In this document: in pieces, positions 1-9,679 of the stretch | How positions within the stretch are numbered: the first letter of the stretch is position 1 | Layout of the letters: the number at the start of each line of letters is the position of its first letter | Program-made: the position numbers and the translations under genes | NCBI GenBank assembly: GCA_035515075.1 | Contig: DATJBZ010000013.1 | Span: 25,264-89,263, forward strand | Direction: 5' to 3' | Length of the DNA: 64,000 nucleotides | From: Moheibacter sp035515075 | GTDB lineage: Bacteria > Bacteroidota > Bacteroidia > Flavobacteriales > Weeksellaceae | Notes under the pieces: model-generated | What the model saw: only the letters and a program-made list of their open reading frames with translations | What the model was told of the DNA's origin: nothing | The model's database searches: none

Positions 1-2019
1 TCCAGACCAATAACCGTATCGATTATTTGCTTTGGGCAAAGAAGAAGAACGGTCTGTTCTAAAGGCTCCTTCTAAAAATAGCGCTCTGTAGAAACCTAAA
101 CCAAGACGAGCGTATTCTCCATCAACCATGTATTTGTAATCAGTCTGGGATAATTGGTTAGCTCCTAAAGGGTTTTGTGAGTTAGCTAAAGTGTAAAGTC
201 CTGGGATCTTCAGCCCTCCAGTTGTAGTTCCTCTAAACGCATCTCTTGTTTGAACCCTTAAGTTCCAACCTGCGTTGGCATCTAAACTGATGTTATCGGT
301 AAGTTCTTTGTTAATTGTGAAAATCACATCGTAGTTGTTTTCACTCACGCTCTGTCTGAACAAAGAATATTCTCCAGCCAAGCCATCCGCACTGGTAGAT
401 CCTACAGCAATACGATCTTCACGTACTTCATCATAGTTGTCGAAAGCAAATCTTCCCATTACACTTAACCAATTGTTGAATTTATAAGTTAAGCTTGCAT
501 TTCCTAGGTAACGATTTCTACTGTCTGTTTGGTAATTCTCATAACGCATGAAGTAGTAATTGTCTGTATATAAAGGAGTGGTGTTGTCTATAGCGCCTAT
601 GTTCCAAGAGATGTTTTGACCAGTTAAGAAATAAGCTTCTCTTTGATCATGCATATCTACGTTGGTTTGCCACCATTGTCTGAAAGCTTGCATCGGGTTA
701 TTTCCATGATATCCAGTACCATATCGCCCTTTTCCACGAGTAGATGTATAAGTGATATTGGTTGCAACACTTAATTTTTCGGAAAATTTATAATCTCCAC
801 TAAAATCCAAGGTATTTCTCAAAATTCGGCTGTTGTCTAAGTTACCATCTTGTGTAAAGTTGGTAAAACCAAAGCGGAAAGCGCCATGATCGTTTCCACC
901 ACTAAAAGCAGCTGAATTCATATAAGTAATTGATTTTTTCCAAATATCGTTTGGTGTATGCTTGGCTGCAACCCAAGGCGCGGCTTGGCGATAAGTGGGC
1001 AATTGAGGAAATGCAGAATTCCAATGATAAACCATTAAGTTGGGGTCAAAAGCTCCTCCGTATGAGGCGTCTTCTGTAAATGGAACAGTCAAATCAGGAA
1101 TGCCGTCACCATTAGCGTCTTCAAAATCATTAAAGTAACCGTTTTCGTTCACTCCATAATAAGCACCATACCCTGCACCATATTTATTTTGGTATTTTGG
1201 TAAGGTCTCTTTATCTGCTGTTCCGATGGTTGTACTACTATTAATTTCTACGCCGATTGCTTTGTTCCTTTTGCCTTTTTTTGTGGTAATCATGATTACT
1301 CCGTTGGCACCTCTTGATCCGTATAAAGCTGTTGCTGCTGCTCCTTTCAATACGTTTACTGTTTCAATATCGTTGGGGTTAATGTCTGAAGCAGCGTTCC
1401 CAAAGTCATATCCTCCACGACCAGTTGTTTGATCGCTTGTGTTAAAAGTATTGTTCATTACAGGCGTTCCATCAATGATGACTAAAGCTTGGTTGTTTCC
1501 AGTAATCGATTTGTAACCTCGCACAATCATATTGGTTGATCCTCCCATAGTACCCGAAGATGAGATGTCCAATCCTGCAATTTCACCAGCCATAGCATCA
1601 GCAAAATTTGATACAGGTACAGCAGAAAGTGTTTCTCCACTGATTTCCTGTGAGGCATAGCCCAGTGATTTTTTCTCACGAGAAATTCCCAAAGCTGTTA
1701 CAACAACTCCTTCCAATTCAACAATCGATGATGCAGTCAATCTCGCATTGTAAACATTGCTTTGACTCACAGTCACTGTTGATACCTCCATGCCATCCGC
1801 CTCAATGGTGAGTGTGTCACCTTGGTTAACGGCAATGGTGTATTTTCCATCCGTGTCAGTATAGGCTTCTTCACCCGATGACGAAGTAATAACTGCATCA
1901 TAAAGCGGTGTGCCATTTGCGTCAGTTACGGTTCCACTGACGGTTTTCTCTTGTGCCATGAGAATGCCTCCAAAGAGAATCCCAAATAACACAAATAAAC
2001 CTCTTAACTTTGTACTCAT
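1..2019 (-). CDS. SusC/RagA-family TonB-dependent outer-membrane receptor (3' end outside window)
   Basis: Only the first 673 codons are present; the reading frame is still open at base 1. The protein starts with a signal peptide ending near MAQ at residue 23, followed by a carboxypeptidase-regulatory-like beta-sandwich (about 25-105) and a TonB plug domain. The plug carries the SusC-type signature GAAATALYGSRGANG and then ITTKKG. The rest is beta-barrel sequence rich in aromatic residues. SusC proteins import glycans or peptides across the outer membrane together with a SusD lipoprotein, which would lie to the left of the window on this strand. The substrate cannot be told from this part. 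The start at 2019 gives a proper signal peptide. Confidence 0.93.
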   Translation of the reverse strand, partial: MSTKLRGLFVLFGILFGGILMAQEKTVSGTVTDANGTPLYDAVITSSSGEEAYTDTDGKYTIAVNQGDTLTIEADGMEVSTVTVSQSNVYNARLTASSIVELEGVVVTALGISREKKSLGYASQEISGETLSAVPVSNFADAMAGEIAGLDISSSGTMGGSTNMIVRGYKSITGNNQALVIIDGTPVMNNTFNTSDQTTGRGGYDFGNAASDINPNDIETVNVLKGAAATALYGSRGANGVIMITTKKGKRNKAIGVEINSSTTIGTADKETLPKYQNKYGAGYGAYYGVNENGYFNDFEDANGDGIPDLTVPFTEDASYGGAFDPNLMVYHWNSAFPQLPTYRQAAPWVAAKHTPNDIWKKSITYMNSAAFSGGNDHGAFRFGFTNFTQDGNLDNSRILRNTLDFSGDYKFSEKLSVATNITYTSTRGKGRYGTGYHGNNPMQAFRQWWQTNVDMHDQREAYFLTGQNISWNIGAIDNTTPLYTDNYYFMRYENYQTDSRNRYLGNASLTYKFNNWLSVMGRFAFDNYDEVREDRIAVGSTSADGLAGEYSLFRQSVSENNYDVIFTINKELTDNISLDANAGWNLRVQTRDAFRGTTTGGLKIPGLYTLANSQNPLGANQLSQTDYKYMVDGEYARLGLGFYRALFLEGAFRTDRSSSLPKANNRYGYWSG

Positions 2020-2111
2020 TTGTTAAAGAATTTAATGTTTTTATGAAGCTAATTTAACTTTTATTTAGCAGAAAACAAGAAAATAGATGAGTTTAATCAT
2101 AAAATTATTCA

Positions 2112-2708
2112 ATGGAAAGACAGTTTGATATGAATTTGATCGAAGCGGGATGTGATGAAGCGGGCCGTGGTTGCCTTGCAGGGCCTGTGGTTGCCGCAGC
2201 TGTGATCTTGAATGAAAAGATGCAAATCGATGAAATGAATGATTCGAAAAAGTTGTCACCGCAGAGAAGAATTCAATTAAGAAAGCATATCGAAGAAAAT
2301 GCTTTGGCTTGGGCAGTTGCTTTTGTTGAACCTGAAAAGATTGATGAAATCAACATCTTGAACGCAAGTATATTGGCCATGCATTTGGCCATTGATCAGT
2401 TGAAAGTGCAACCCGAACACATCGCTGTGGATGGCAATCGATTCAAAGAATATCCCAATATTCCTTCTGTTTGTGTGATAAAAGGAGATGCAAAGTACAG
2501 CAACATTGCAGCGGCTTCCATTTTAGCAAAAACTTACCGCGATGAATTCATGGAGCAATTGCATGAGAAATTTCCAGTGTACAATTGGCAAAAGAACAAA
2601 GGCTATCCAACGATAGAACACCGATTGGCCATCATGCAACACGGAATTTGTGTGCACCATCGAAAAACCTTCAAAACTTCTGAAGTGCAAATGGAGTTGA
2701 AACTTTAA
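2112..2708 (+). CDS. rnhB: Ribonuclease HII
   Basis: This 198-residue protein has the RNase HII signature, with the catalytic pair D15-E16 in CDEAGRG, AVDGN in the middle, and KGDAKYSNIAAASILAK near the C-terminal third. RNase HII cuts the RNA strand of RNA-DNA hybrids and single ribonucleotides left in DNA. The length is usual for the family. A start at the internal Met 7 (2130) is also possible. The stop codon overlaps that of the convergent coaD gene by two bases, and no terminator hairpin is visible between them. Confidence 0.95.
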   Translation: MERQFDMNLIEAGCDEAGRGCLAGPVVAAAVILNEKMQIDEMNDSKKLSPQRRIQLRKHIEENALAWAVAFVEPEKIDEINILNASILAMHLAIDQLKVQPEHIAVDGNRFKEYPNIPSVCVIKGDAKYSNIAAASILAKTYRDEFMEQLHEKFPVYNWQKNKGYPTIEHRLAIMQHGICVHHRKTFKTSEVQMELKL

Positions 2709-3166
2709 ATGCGGACTTCTTTTGGAACCAAAAGCGTATAATCGCCATGGTTGCGGATCACATCTCGTACAATGCTTGAGCTGATGTATGATTTTCCAGA
2801 AGAAGTCAATAAAAAGACGGTTTCAATGCCCCGGTTGGTGATTGCGCGATTGGTATGCGCAATGGCTTTCTCAAACTCAAAATCCGCTGGGTTGCGCAGT
2901 CCCCTCAAGATGAATTGTGCGTTTCTTTGATGACAAAATTCAACGGTCAGTCCTTCGTAGACATCGACTTCTACATTGTCGAAGTGTTTGAGAGATGCTT
3001 CCAAGTATTGTTTTCGTTGCTCCAAAGTAAACATGTAGTTTTTTTGTGCATTGTGTCCGATGGCAACAATGATTTTGTCAAACAAAGGCACTGCGCGCTC
3101 GATGATGTCGTAGTGTCCTAAAGTAATTGGGTCAAAAGATCCTGGGAAAACTGCTATGCGTTCCAT
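2705..3166 (-). CDS. coaD: Phosphopantetheine adenylyltransferase
   Basis: A 153-residue nucleotidyltransferase of the CoaD type. It opens with AVFPGSFDPITLGH, which holds the TxGH active-site motif (T15, H18), and has ISSSIVRD near the C-terminus, matching the second nucleotide-binding motif. It joins 4'-phosphopantetheine and ATP to dephospho-CoA, the fourth step of coenzyme A synthesis, in the cytoplasm. Its first 13 bases overlap the end of ddl, so the two genes form a ddl-coaD operon with probable translational coupling. Confidence 0.96.
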   Translation of the reverse strand: MERIAVFPGSFDPITLGHYDIIERAVPLFDKIIVAIGHNAQKNYMFTLEQRKQYLEASLKHFDNVEVDVYEGLTVEFCHQRNAQFILRGLRNPADFEFEKAIAHTNRAITNRGIETVFLLTSSGKSYISSSIVRDVIRNHGDYTLLVPKEVRI

Positions 3167-4143
3167 ATGTTTTTTCTGTTGAATGCGATATTGATTTCAT
3201 TGTCAAATAAATCTTCCAAAGCCAAATTAGCGTATTGTGCTTGCTGAGGAAAGATGCTGGCTGGAGAGAATCCAGGTAAGGTGTTCATTTCTAAAAAATG
3301 AGGGATTCCATTCACAATGATGAATTCTGAACGTGAAATTCCTGTCATTTGTAAACTTTCATAAGCTTTGATGGCCAGTTCTTCTACTTTTTCTCGAAGA
3401 TTATCGTCCAAACGTGCCGGTGTGATTTCTTCTGAAGCGCCTTCGTATTTGGCTTGGTAATCAAAGAATTCATTTTGACTAACGATTTCTGTAATGCCAA
3501 CGACTTTGGTTTTTCCTTGGTATTGGATCACGCCGACAGAAACTTCTGTGCCATCCAAAAAAGCTTCGACCAAAACTTCTCGGTCCTCTTTGAATGCCAA
3601 GTCCAAAGCTGCTTGAAAGTTTTCTTTGGATTTCACTTTTGAAATTCCCAAACTTGAGCCCGATTGGTTGGGTTTTACAAAACAAGGCAAACCTACTTTT
3701 TCAATGATTGCATCGATATTGTAAGGCAAATCTTGGTGAATGTAAACCGATGTTGCATGTGGAATTCCATATTTGTCTAACACAGCGATGCAATCTTTCT
3801 TGTTGAAAGTCAAGGCAGATTGATAAAAATTACAACCTGTATAGGGCAGGTCTATCAACTCCCAATACGCTTGCAAATAGCCGTCTTCTCCAGGTGAACC
3901 ATGAATGATGTTGACCACACAATCGAAACGTTGTTTTTTTCCATCTTTTGTGAAACTAAAATCTTCTTTGTGGATGGGGAATTTTTCTCCATCGATTTCA
4001 GCATACCATCCTTCTTTTAAAATTCGCACCCTTGTTTTGTGGTACTTTTGATCAGATAAGCTCTCAAAAACCAATTCGCAACTTTTCAAAGAAACGATGG
4101 ATTCGTCCGAATATCCTCCTGCGACAATTGCAATGTTCAACAT
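3154..4143 (-). CDS. ddl: D-alanine--D-alanine ligase
   Basis: A 329-residue ATP-grasp enzyme. Visible family segments are HGSPGEDGYLQ (N-terminal domain), CFVKPNQSGSSLGISKV (ATP loop), EAFLDGTEVSVGV, and FLEMNTLPGFSPAS at the metal and substrate site. It makes the D-Ala-D-Ala dipeptide for peptidoglycan. It is the first gene of a two-gene operon with coaD. A TATCTTTG -7 element lies 19 bases before the start codon. Confidence 0.96.
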   Translation of the reverse strand: MLNIAIVAGGYSDESIVSLKSCELVFESLSDQKYHKTRVRILKEGWYAEIDGEKFPIHKEDFSFTKDGKKQRFDCVVNIIHGSPGEDGYLQAYWELIDLPYTGCNFYQSALTFNKKDCIAVLDKYGIPHATSVYIHQDLPYNIDAIIEKVGLPCFVKPNQSGSSLGISKVKSKENFQAALDLAFKEDREVLVEAFLDGTEVSVGVIQYQGKTKVVGITEIVSQNEFFDYQAKYEGASEEITPARLDDNLREKVEELAIKAYESLQMTGISRSEFIIVNGIPHFLEMNTLPGFSPASIFPQQAQYANLALEDLFDNEINIAFNRKNIWNA

Positions 4144-4162
4144 ACGTTTATAATTCTACAAC

Positions 4163-4170
4163 CAAAGATA
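4163..4170 (-). promoter_or_regulatory. Bacteroidota -7 promoter element of ddl-coaD
   Basis: TATCTTTG on the minus strand is an exact match to the Bacteroidota consensus TAnnTTTG, 19 bases before the ddl start. Inferred from motif and position only. Confidence 0.5.
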
Positions 4171-4296
4171 AGCTGAAAATTAGGATACAAAAACTTTTTG
4201 TTTTTAGGATGTGTAAACTAGGAAATAAATCAGGTCAATATTCAATTGATCATCAGCAAATAACCAAAAGGTGTGTGTTTTTTTCAAGTGCATGAT

Positions 4297-4304
4297 TATT
4301 TTTG
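4297..4304 (+). promoter_or_regulatory. -7 promoter element of the Ntn amidohydrolase gene
   Basis: TATTTTTG matches TAnnTTTG exactly and lies 55 bases before the start at 4360. No convincing -33 TTG is seen. Confidence 0.4.
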
Positions 4305-4359
4305 TTGTGAGGTTTGAAAAAGTTAGGTAATTTCAGATGGTTATTCAAAATCAAATGCT

Positions 4360-5400
4360 ATGAAACAATCTGTATTTTTAGTGGTCAGCTTCTTTTTAAT
4401 TTATCAGCAAAGTCAAGCCTGCACCCGAGTCGTTTATCAAGGAAAAAATGAAACGATCATCACCGCCCGATCGATGGATTGGAAAGATGACATTCCAGCA
4501 AATCTTTGGATTTTTCCGAGAGGAATGGAACGGAAAGGTGAAGTAGGGCGCTCTTCTGTTGAGTGGAAATCAAAATATGGTAGCGTGATCACCAGTTCTT
4601 GGGACATCGTCTCTTCAGATGGTATGAATGAAAAAGGATTGGTAGGAAATTTACTTTGGTTGGTAGAATCGACTTATCCCGCTTTTGAGAAAGACAAAAA
4701 CACTCCTGCTATATCGGTTTCTTTGTGGTTGCAATATGTGTTGGACAATTTTGCCAATGTACAAGAAGCGGTAGATGCATTGGAGAAAGAAAGGTTCGTG
4801 GTGGTTTCTTCCAACATACCAGGCACAGAGAAATTTGCTACCGTTCATTTGTCAATTTCTGACAAAACAGGCGACAGTGCAATTTTTGAATACATCGATG
4901 GAAAGTTGATCATCCACCACGATCGCGCTTACGTTGCTATGACCAATTCGCCAATTTTTGAAGAGCAATTGGCCATCAATGCTTATTGGAAAGGCATTCC
5001 AGGAGACATCATGTTGCCAGGTACCAACCGTGCTGCCGATCGTTTTGTGAGAGCGTCTTATTACATTGATGCGGTTCCAAAAACGGATAACATCCGTTTA
5101 GCGATTTCAAGTGTTTTTAGTGTGATTCGAAATTGCTCTGTTCCATTGGGAATTTCTTCCCCGACAGAACCCAATATTTCTTCTACACGTTGGAGAACGG
5201 TGGCGGATCAAAAGAACTTGGTGTACTATTTTGACAATGTGCTCAATCCTAATGTGGTTTGGGTGGAATTCAGTAAAATTGATTTTGGTCCGCAAGGGAA
5301 AGTTAAAAAATTGAGTTTGTCCAAGAACGAAAATTATGCAGGAGAGTCCTCGATGCATTTCAAAGCGACTCCAGCTTTTACTTTTGCAGGTTTGGATTAA
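4360..5400 (+). CDS. Secreted linear amide C-N hydrolase (choloylglycine hydrolase / penicillin V acylase family)
   Basis: The protein is 346 residues and belongs to the Ntn-hydrolase superfamily. Residues 1-20 form a signal peptide ending QSQA, and the next residue is Cys21, so signal cleavage itself would expose the N-terminal nucleophile. R37 and D40 follow at 16 and 19 residues, the same spacing as Cys2, Arg18 and Asp21 of bile salt hydrolases; TNSP near the middle supplies the usual Asn and DRFVRASYY a conserved Arg. The family cleaves amide bonds of bile salts, penicillin V or N-acyl homoserine lactones; which one cannot be read here. It is a single gene in a likely periplasmic or exported setting. 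Confidence 0.88.
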   Translation: MKQSVFLVVSFFLIYQQSQACTRVVYQGKNETIITARSMDWKDDIPANLWIFPRGMERKGEVGRSSVEWKSKYGSVITSSWDIVSSDGMNEKGLVGNLLWLVESTYPAFEKDKNTPAISVSLWLQYVLDNFANVQEAVDALEKERFVVVSSNIPGTEKFATVHLSISDKTGDSAIFEYIDGKLIIHHDRAYVAMTNSPIFEEQLAINAYWKGIPGDIMLPGTNRAADRFVRASYYIDAVPKTDNIRLAISSVFSVIRNCSVPLGISSPTEPNISSTRWRTVADQKNLVYYFDNVLNPNVVWVEFSKIDFGPQGKVKKLSLSKNENYAGESSMHFKATPAFTFAGLD

Positions 5401-5590
5401 GACTGCTTTGTTTCAACATAATTGCTTATTTAAAAGGTAGTTAAAAGGTGCAATTGAATGCAATCGACTACAATTGAATCTAACTGCGTAATCACCGATT
5501 GCTTTCCAAGTAGGATAGCAACTTTGCAACAGCGATTTGAAAAACTTATTTCGTTTCAAGTCGAATGTTCAATCTATTAAATTTAAAGTT

Positions 5591-5926
5591 ATGTCATTAA
5601 GAAACAAAGTCATCTTGATCGGTCGTACTGGAAAAGATGTGGAAGTCGTGGAATTTGAGAATGGAATGTTGTCCAAAGTAAGTTTGGCTACTTCTGATTA
5701 TTACACCAATGCTGCTGGTGAGAAAGTAGAAGAAACTCAGTGGCACAATTTGGTCGCTTTTGGGAAAACGGCAGAAGTCATGCAAAAATACGTCAACAAA
5801 GGCGATGAGATTGCGGTGGAGGGAAAGTTGATCTATCGATCGTATGATGACAAGGATGGTGTGAAGAAATACATTACAGAAATTCGGATAGAGCATTTGG
5901 TGATGCTGGGCGGAAAAGCCTCCTAA
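5591..5926 (+). CDS. ssb: Single-stranded DNA-binding protein, short form without acidic tail
   Basis: A single OB-fold of 111 residues: MSLRNKVILIGRTGKDVEV, then ETQWHNLVAFGKTAEVMQKYVNKGD and a C-terminal strand ending LVMLGGKAS. It binds single-stranded DNA. The frame is open for 18 codons upstream (to 5537), but those residues do not fit the family, so the ATG at 5591 is preferred. The protein ends right after the OB domain and lacks the Gly/Gln linker and the acidic DDxPF-type tip by which SSB recruits replication and repair proteins. A second, tailed SSB is encoded at 60220-60648, so this one may be a paralogue with a special role. Confidence 0.9.
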   Translation: MSLRNKVILIGRTGKDVEVVEFENGMLSKVSLATSDYYTNAAGEKVEETQWHNLVAFGKTAEVMQKYVNKGDEIAVEGKLIYRSYDDKDGVKKYITEIRIEHLVMLGGKAS

Positions 5927-5940
5927 TCCAAACAATTGAA

Positions 5941-5975
5941 AAAGCATCTCAGATTTGATACTGAGATGCTTTTTT
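5941..5975. terminator. Bidirectional rho-independent terminator
   Basis: A 12-bp perfect stem (AAAGCATCTCAG / CTGAGATGCTTT) with an 8-base loop, followed by a T run on the plus strand and preceded by an A run. It sits between the convergent genes ssb and aqpZ and can serve both. Confidence 0.8.
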
Positions 5976-5999
5976 GTTTTATTTCATGTTGAATGAAAT

Positions 6000-6707
6000 T
6001 TATGCTGCTGAATCTTTTTGCAATAAAAACTTGTAAATTAGACCACCTGCAATGGCGCCAGCAATCGGAGCTACCCAAAATAACCACAATTGCACCAAAG
6101 CTTCACCTTGTACAAACAAAGCTTGAGAAGTAGAACGTGCAGGGTTCACAGAAGTGTTGGTAATAGGAATTGAAATCAAATGGATCAAGGTCAAAGTCAA
6201 TCCAATCGCGATGCCTGCGAATTTACCGTTGGCATATTTGTCCGTTGCGCCCATGATGACAATGAGGAAAAATGCAGTCAAAACAAATTCAGCCAAAAAA
6301 GCGGCTGTCATGCTGAAACTTCTTCCTGCATAGCCAGGCATCTCATAAAAATTACTGGCAAATGCACCGGGTCCTTCCGTGGTGAACGCGTTGGCTCCTT
6401 GTAAGATCAAGTAAAGAATTCCTGCGGCAGAGATGGCGCCCAACAATTGGGAGACGATGTAGGGCAGTAATTCTTTGGCATCCAATCTACCGCTGGCCAC
6501 CAAACCGAAAGAAACGGCAGGATTGAAATGGCCACCTGAAATATGTCCGACAGCATAGACCATCGTCAATACGGTCAAACCAAAAGCCAAGGCAACGCCC
6601 AATAATCCGATGCCGACATCTGGAACACCGGCGGCAAAAACCGCGCTTCCACATCCGCCAAAGACCAACCAAAAGGTGCCGAAAAACTCGGCAAAATACT
6701 TTTTCAT
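6000..6707 (-). CDS. aqpZ: Aquaporin Z
   Basis: A 235-residue MIP-family channel with six predicted membrane helices and both pore motifs: N62-P63-A64 in HFNPAVSFG and N188-P189-A190-R191 in SVNPARSTSQ. Arg191 is the selectivity-filter arginine and His in LIHLIS fits the water-selective type, so a water channel is more likely than a glycerol facilitator. It lies in the inner membrane. It is transcribed alone from a TATATTTG promoter 26 bases upstream. Confidence 0.95.
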   Translation of the reverse strand: MKKYFAEFFGTFWLVFGGCGSAVFAAGVPDVGIGLLGVALAFGLTVLTMVYAVGHISGGHFNPAVSFGLVASGRLDAKELLPYIVSQLLGAISAAGILYLILQGANAFTTEGPGAFASNFYEMPGYAGRSFSMTAAFLAEFVLTAFFLIVIMGATDKYANGKFAGIAIGLTLTLIHLISIPITNTSVNPARSTSQALFVQGEALVQLWLFWVAPIAGAIAGGLIYKFLLQKDSAA

Positions 6708-6733
6708 ATTTTTTTGTTTAAATTAATTAAGTA

Positions 6734-6741
6734 CAAATATA
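6734..6741 (-). promoter_or_regulatory. -7 promoter element of aqpZ
   Basis: TATATTTG on the minus strand, an exact TAnnTTTG match, 26 bases before the aqpZ start. Confidence 0.5.
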
Positions 6742-6799
6742 AATTTAAAAGTAGAATTAGGTTAGTGCTTCTTTTTTTATGAAAAATAAGAATGAGGAA

Positions 6800-8320
6800 T
6801 CAATTGTTTCTCCACAAATGCGGTGAAAATAAAATCAAAATGGTGAACAGTTCCAAACGGCCCAAAATCATCAAAAAGGCACAAAACCATTTGGCAATTG
6901 GGGTGAGCGCAGCCATGCTACTGCCCGGTCCGTTTGCGCCAAATCCGACACCGGTATTACCCAACGAAGCTGCGGATAAACTCATCGCTGACATGAATTC
7001 TTCATAATTGGAATGCAATCCATTGTTGACCAATGCCAAGAAAATCGCACCAAAAATCCAAATGAACAGATACATTACAAAAAAGGCGAGGATGTTGTAA
7101 ACGATGTTTTGTGCAATGCTTTTCTTGTTGTAACGCACGGGTAAAACCGCGTTGGGATGAATGAGTCTTTTGAATTCCAACAAACTGTTTTTCAATAAAA
7201 TCACATGTCGGATGACTTTCACGCCGCCAGAAGTAGAGCCAGCAGAGCCGCCTACAAACAACAAGGAAAAAAACAACATGGTGATGAATGGCGACCATTG
7301 GCTGTAATCAGTTGAAGTGAAACCAGTCGTAGTAACAATTGAAATGACATGAAAAAAACTGTTTCTGAAGGAAGCTTCAGTGGTAAAATTGGTATCGTGA
7401 ATCCAGAAAGTCAACATCAAACCAATCAAAATTGAGAAAGAAACAATCATGCCCAAATACCATCGAAATTCTTCATTTTGGAAGATTTTTTTGAAATCGA
7501 ATTTGAGTAAAAAGTGGTTCAAAACAAAGTTAATGCCCGACAAAAACATGAAAAAAATCAAAATGTATTGAATGGCAGGCGTTGAATTCCAATAAGCTGT
7601 GCTGTCATTTTTGGTCGAGAAACCACCAGAAGACAAGGTCGTCAAGGCGTGATTAATGGCGTCAAACCAACCCATTCCCGCAAAAACCATCAGGATGATT
7701 TGCGCCAAGGTCAACAATACATACACCATCCAAAGTCGTTTGGCTGTGTCGGTAATTCTTGGATGAATTTTATTGGCCGAAACCACTGGTGCTTCTACGA
7801 CAAACAATTGCATGCCGCCAATGCCCAAGAGAGGAAGAATGGCAATGGTCAGTACGATAATTCCCATGCCGCCAATCCATTGGGTCAAACTTCGCCAAAA
7901 TAAAATGCTTTTGGGTAAAATCTCTACATCGTTGAAAATCGTTGCACCCGTTGTGGTATAACCTGCAATGGTTTCAAAAAAGACATTGGTGATGCTAAAA
8001 TCATTTTGATTGAAATGGTGGGCTGACAAATAAGGGATCGAAAACAAATAGGGGAGCGCACCGCTCAGAATCAAGCAAATCCAACCTGTGCCGACAATCA
8101 AATAGCCATCGCGCAAACTCAATTTTTTGGGTGCGTTCTTTGTGCTGAAATAAATGGAACTTCCGACCAAAGCAGTCAGCAAACAAGAAAATAAGAAGGG
8201 CAAAAAAGTGGTTTCTTGGTAAATGAAAGCGACCAAAACGCACAAAGTCATGAACAACGCATTGAACAGCATCAAAACGCTGATGAGGTTCAATATGACT
8301 TTGTAGTTGATGTTTTTCAT
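6800..8320 (-). CDS. trkH: TrkH-family potassium uptake channel subunit
   Basis: A 506-residue membrane protein with about ten hydrophobic segments. It has repeated pore-loop signatures such as TTGATIF, SSGGFST, TTTGFTSTDYS and GNTGVGFG, typical of the four P-loops of TrkH/KtrB. It forms the K+ translocation pore in the inner membrane and is gated by the TrkA protein encoded directly upstream. The start codon at 8320 abuts the last base of trkA, so the two are surely co-transcribed and translationally coupled. Confidence 0.95.
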   Translation of the reverse strand: MKNINYKVILNLISVLMLFNALFMTLCVLVAFIYQETTFLPFLFSCLLTALVGSSIYFSTKNAPKKLSLRDGYLIVGTGWICLILSGALPYLFSIPYLSAHHFNQNDFSITNVFFETIAGYTTTGATIFNDVEILPKSILFWRSLTQWIGGMGIIVLTIAILPLLGIGGMQLFVVEAPVVSANKIHPRITDTAKRLWMVYVLLTLAQIILMVFAGMGWFDAINHALTTLSSGGFSTKNDSTAYWNSTPAIQYILIFFMFLSGINFVLNHFLLKFDFKKIFQNEEFRWYLGMIVSFSILIGLMLTFWIHDTNFTTEASFRNSFFHVISIVTTTGFTSTDYSQWSPFITMLFFSLLFVGGSAGSTSGGVKVIRHVILLKNSLLEFKRLIHPNAVLPVRYNKKSIAQNIVYNILAFFVMYLFIWIFGAIFLALVNNGLHSNYEEFMSAMSLSAASLGNTGVGFGANGPGSSMAALTPIAKWFCAFLMILGRLELFTILILFSPHLWRNN

Positions 8321-9679
8321 TTATTGAAAAAAATGACCAATTTTCATGATGGCGCTCGGTTGTACAAAGACCACCACATGGTCGCCTGCTAAAATCACAA
8401 AATCAGCGGTGGGGATAAAGCCTTCGTTTTTTCGGATGATCCCACCGACGATGGAATCTTTTGGAAATTTGATTTCACGCAAACTTTTGTTGACCACCAT
8501 TGAGTTTTCGTCGACTTTGAATTCCATCACCTCAGCTTCAATATCTGAGAGTCCCGTAATGTCGACCACGTCGCCTTTTCGGATGTACCTAAAAATACTG
8601 TCTGCTGCCAAAAGCTTTTTGTTGATGAATGCATTGATGCCAACTTCTTGGCTCAAATGGATGTAATCCATGTTTTCGACCAAAGCAATTGTTTTCTTGA
8701 CGCCTTTGGATTTGGCGACCAAACAAGACATGATGTTGGTTTCTGAACTTCCAGTCACGGCGATGAAGGCGTCTGAATTGGAAATGCCTTCTTCCTCCAA
8801 TAAATCACCATCTCGGCCATCTCCGTTAATGATCAATACGTTATTTAATTCGTCTGCCAAATCAAAAGCTTTGTTTCGGTCTTTTTCAATTAATTTGACG
8901 TTATGCTTGTTTTCTTTCAATAAAGTCACCGCCTTTTTACCGATGCTTCCACCGCCCAAAACGATGACGTTTTTGAAAAATTCTTGCTTTTTGCCCAACA
9001 GAGAATAAATGTCAGCTGTCGCATGTTTCAGTGCGATGAAATAGACTTGGTCATTGAATGTGTAAACAGTATCACCATCGGGAATGATCGTATCATAGCC
9101 ACCGCGTTCATGGTTTCGAATCATGGCAATGGGAATGAAATGCGGTTGTTTGTTGTTGAACTGAACTTCTCTCACTTTTTTGCCCAAAACCGTGCAATCT
9201 TGGTCCAGTACTGTTCCAAACAATTTCAATTCGCCCGAAGTAAAGGTATGCATCGTATTGAAAGCAGATTCTTCGATCAATTGATGAATTTCCAAAGCAG
9301 CCAATTGCTCTGGGCTGATGAGCACGTCAATGCCAATTCTTTGAACTGGAATGGCGTTTTCTCTGCGCAGGAATTCTGGATTGGTAATGCGTGCAATGGT
9401 TCGTTTGGCCCCCATTTTTTTTGCAATCAGGGCAGCGGTCAGATTGGTGTTTTGCAGTTGCGTTACGCTGATAAAAATATCGGCCGCATCAATTCTGATT
9501 TCACGCAAGGTATCAAAAGAAGTGACATCGCCACGGTGCGTCATCACGTCCAAACTGCTTTCGATGATCTGCAGATTTTCTTTGTCGGTATCAATGACGA
9601 TGACATCGAGTTTTTCCATGGACAACCATTTTGCCAAATGGAAGCCTACTTCGCCAGCGCCACCAATAACGATCTTCAT
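8321..9679 (-). CDS. trkA: Trk system potassium uptake regulatory protein TrkA
   Basis: 452 residues with two tandem RCK units. Each starts with a Rossmann dinucleotide motif, GGAGEVGFHLAKWL at the N-terminus and LGGGSIGKKAV near residue 240, and each is followed by an RCK-C domain. TrkA is the cytosolic NAD/ATP-binding ring that gates TrkH. The gene starts one base before the end of prfB (9680) and ends one base before trkH. Confidence 0.96.
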   Translation of the reverse strand: MKIVIGGAGEVGFHLAKWLSMEKLDVIVIDTDKENLQIIESSLDVMTHRGDVTSFDTLREIRIDAADIFISVTQLQNTNLTAALIAKKMGAKRTIARITNPEFLRRENAIPVQRIGIDVLISPEQLAALEIHQLIEESAFNTMHTFTSGELKLFGTVLDQDCTVLGKKVREVQFNNKQPHFIPIAMIRNHERGGYDTIIPDGDTVYTFNDQVYFIALKHATADIYSLLGKKQEFFKNVIVLGGGSIGKKAVTLLKENKHNVKLIEKDRNKAFDLADELNNVLIINGDGRDGDLLEEEGISNSDAFIAVTGSSETNIMSCLVAKSKGVKKTIALVENMDYIHLSQEVGINAFINKKLLAADSIFRYIRKGDVVDITGLSDIEAEVMEFKVDENSMVVNKSLREIKFPKDSIVGGIIRKNEGFIPTADFVILAGDHVVVFVQPSAIMKIGHFFQ

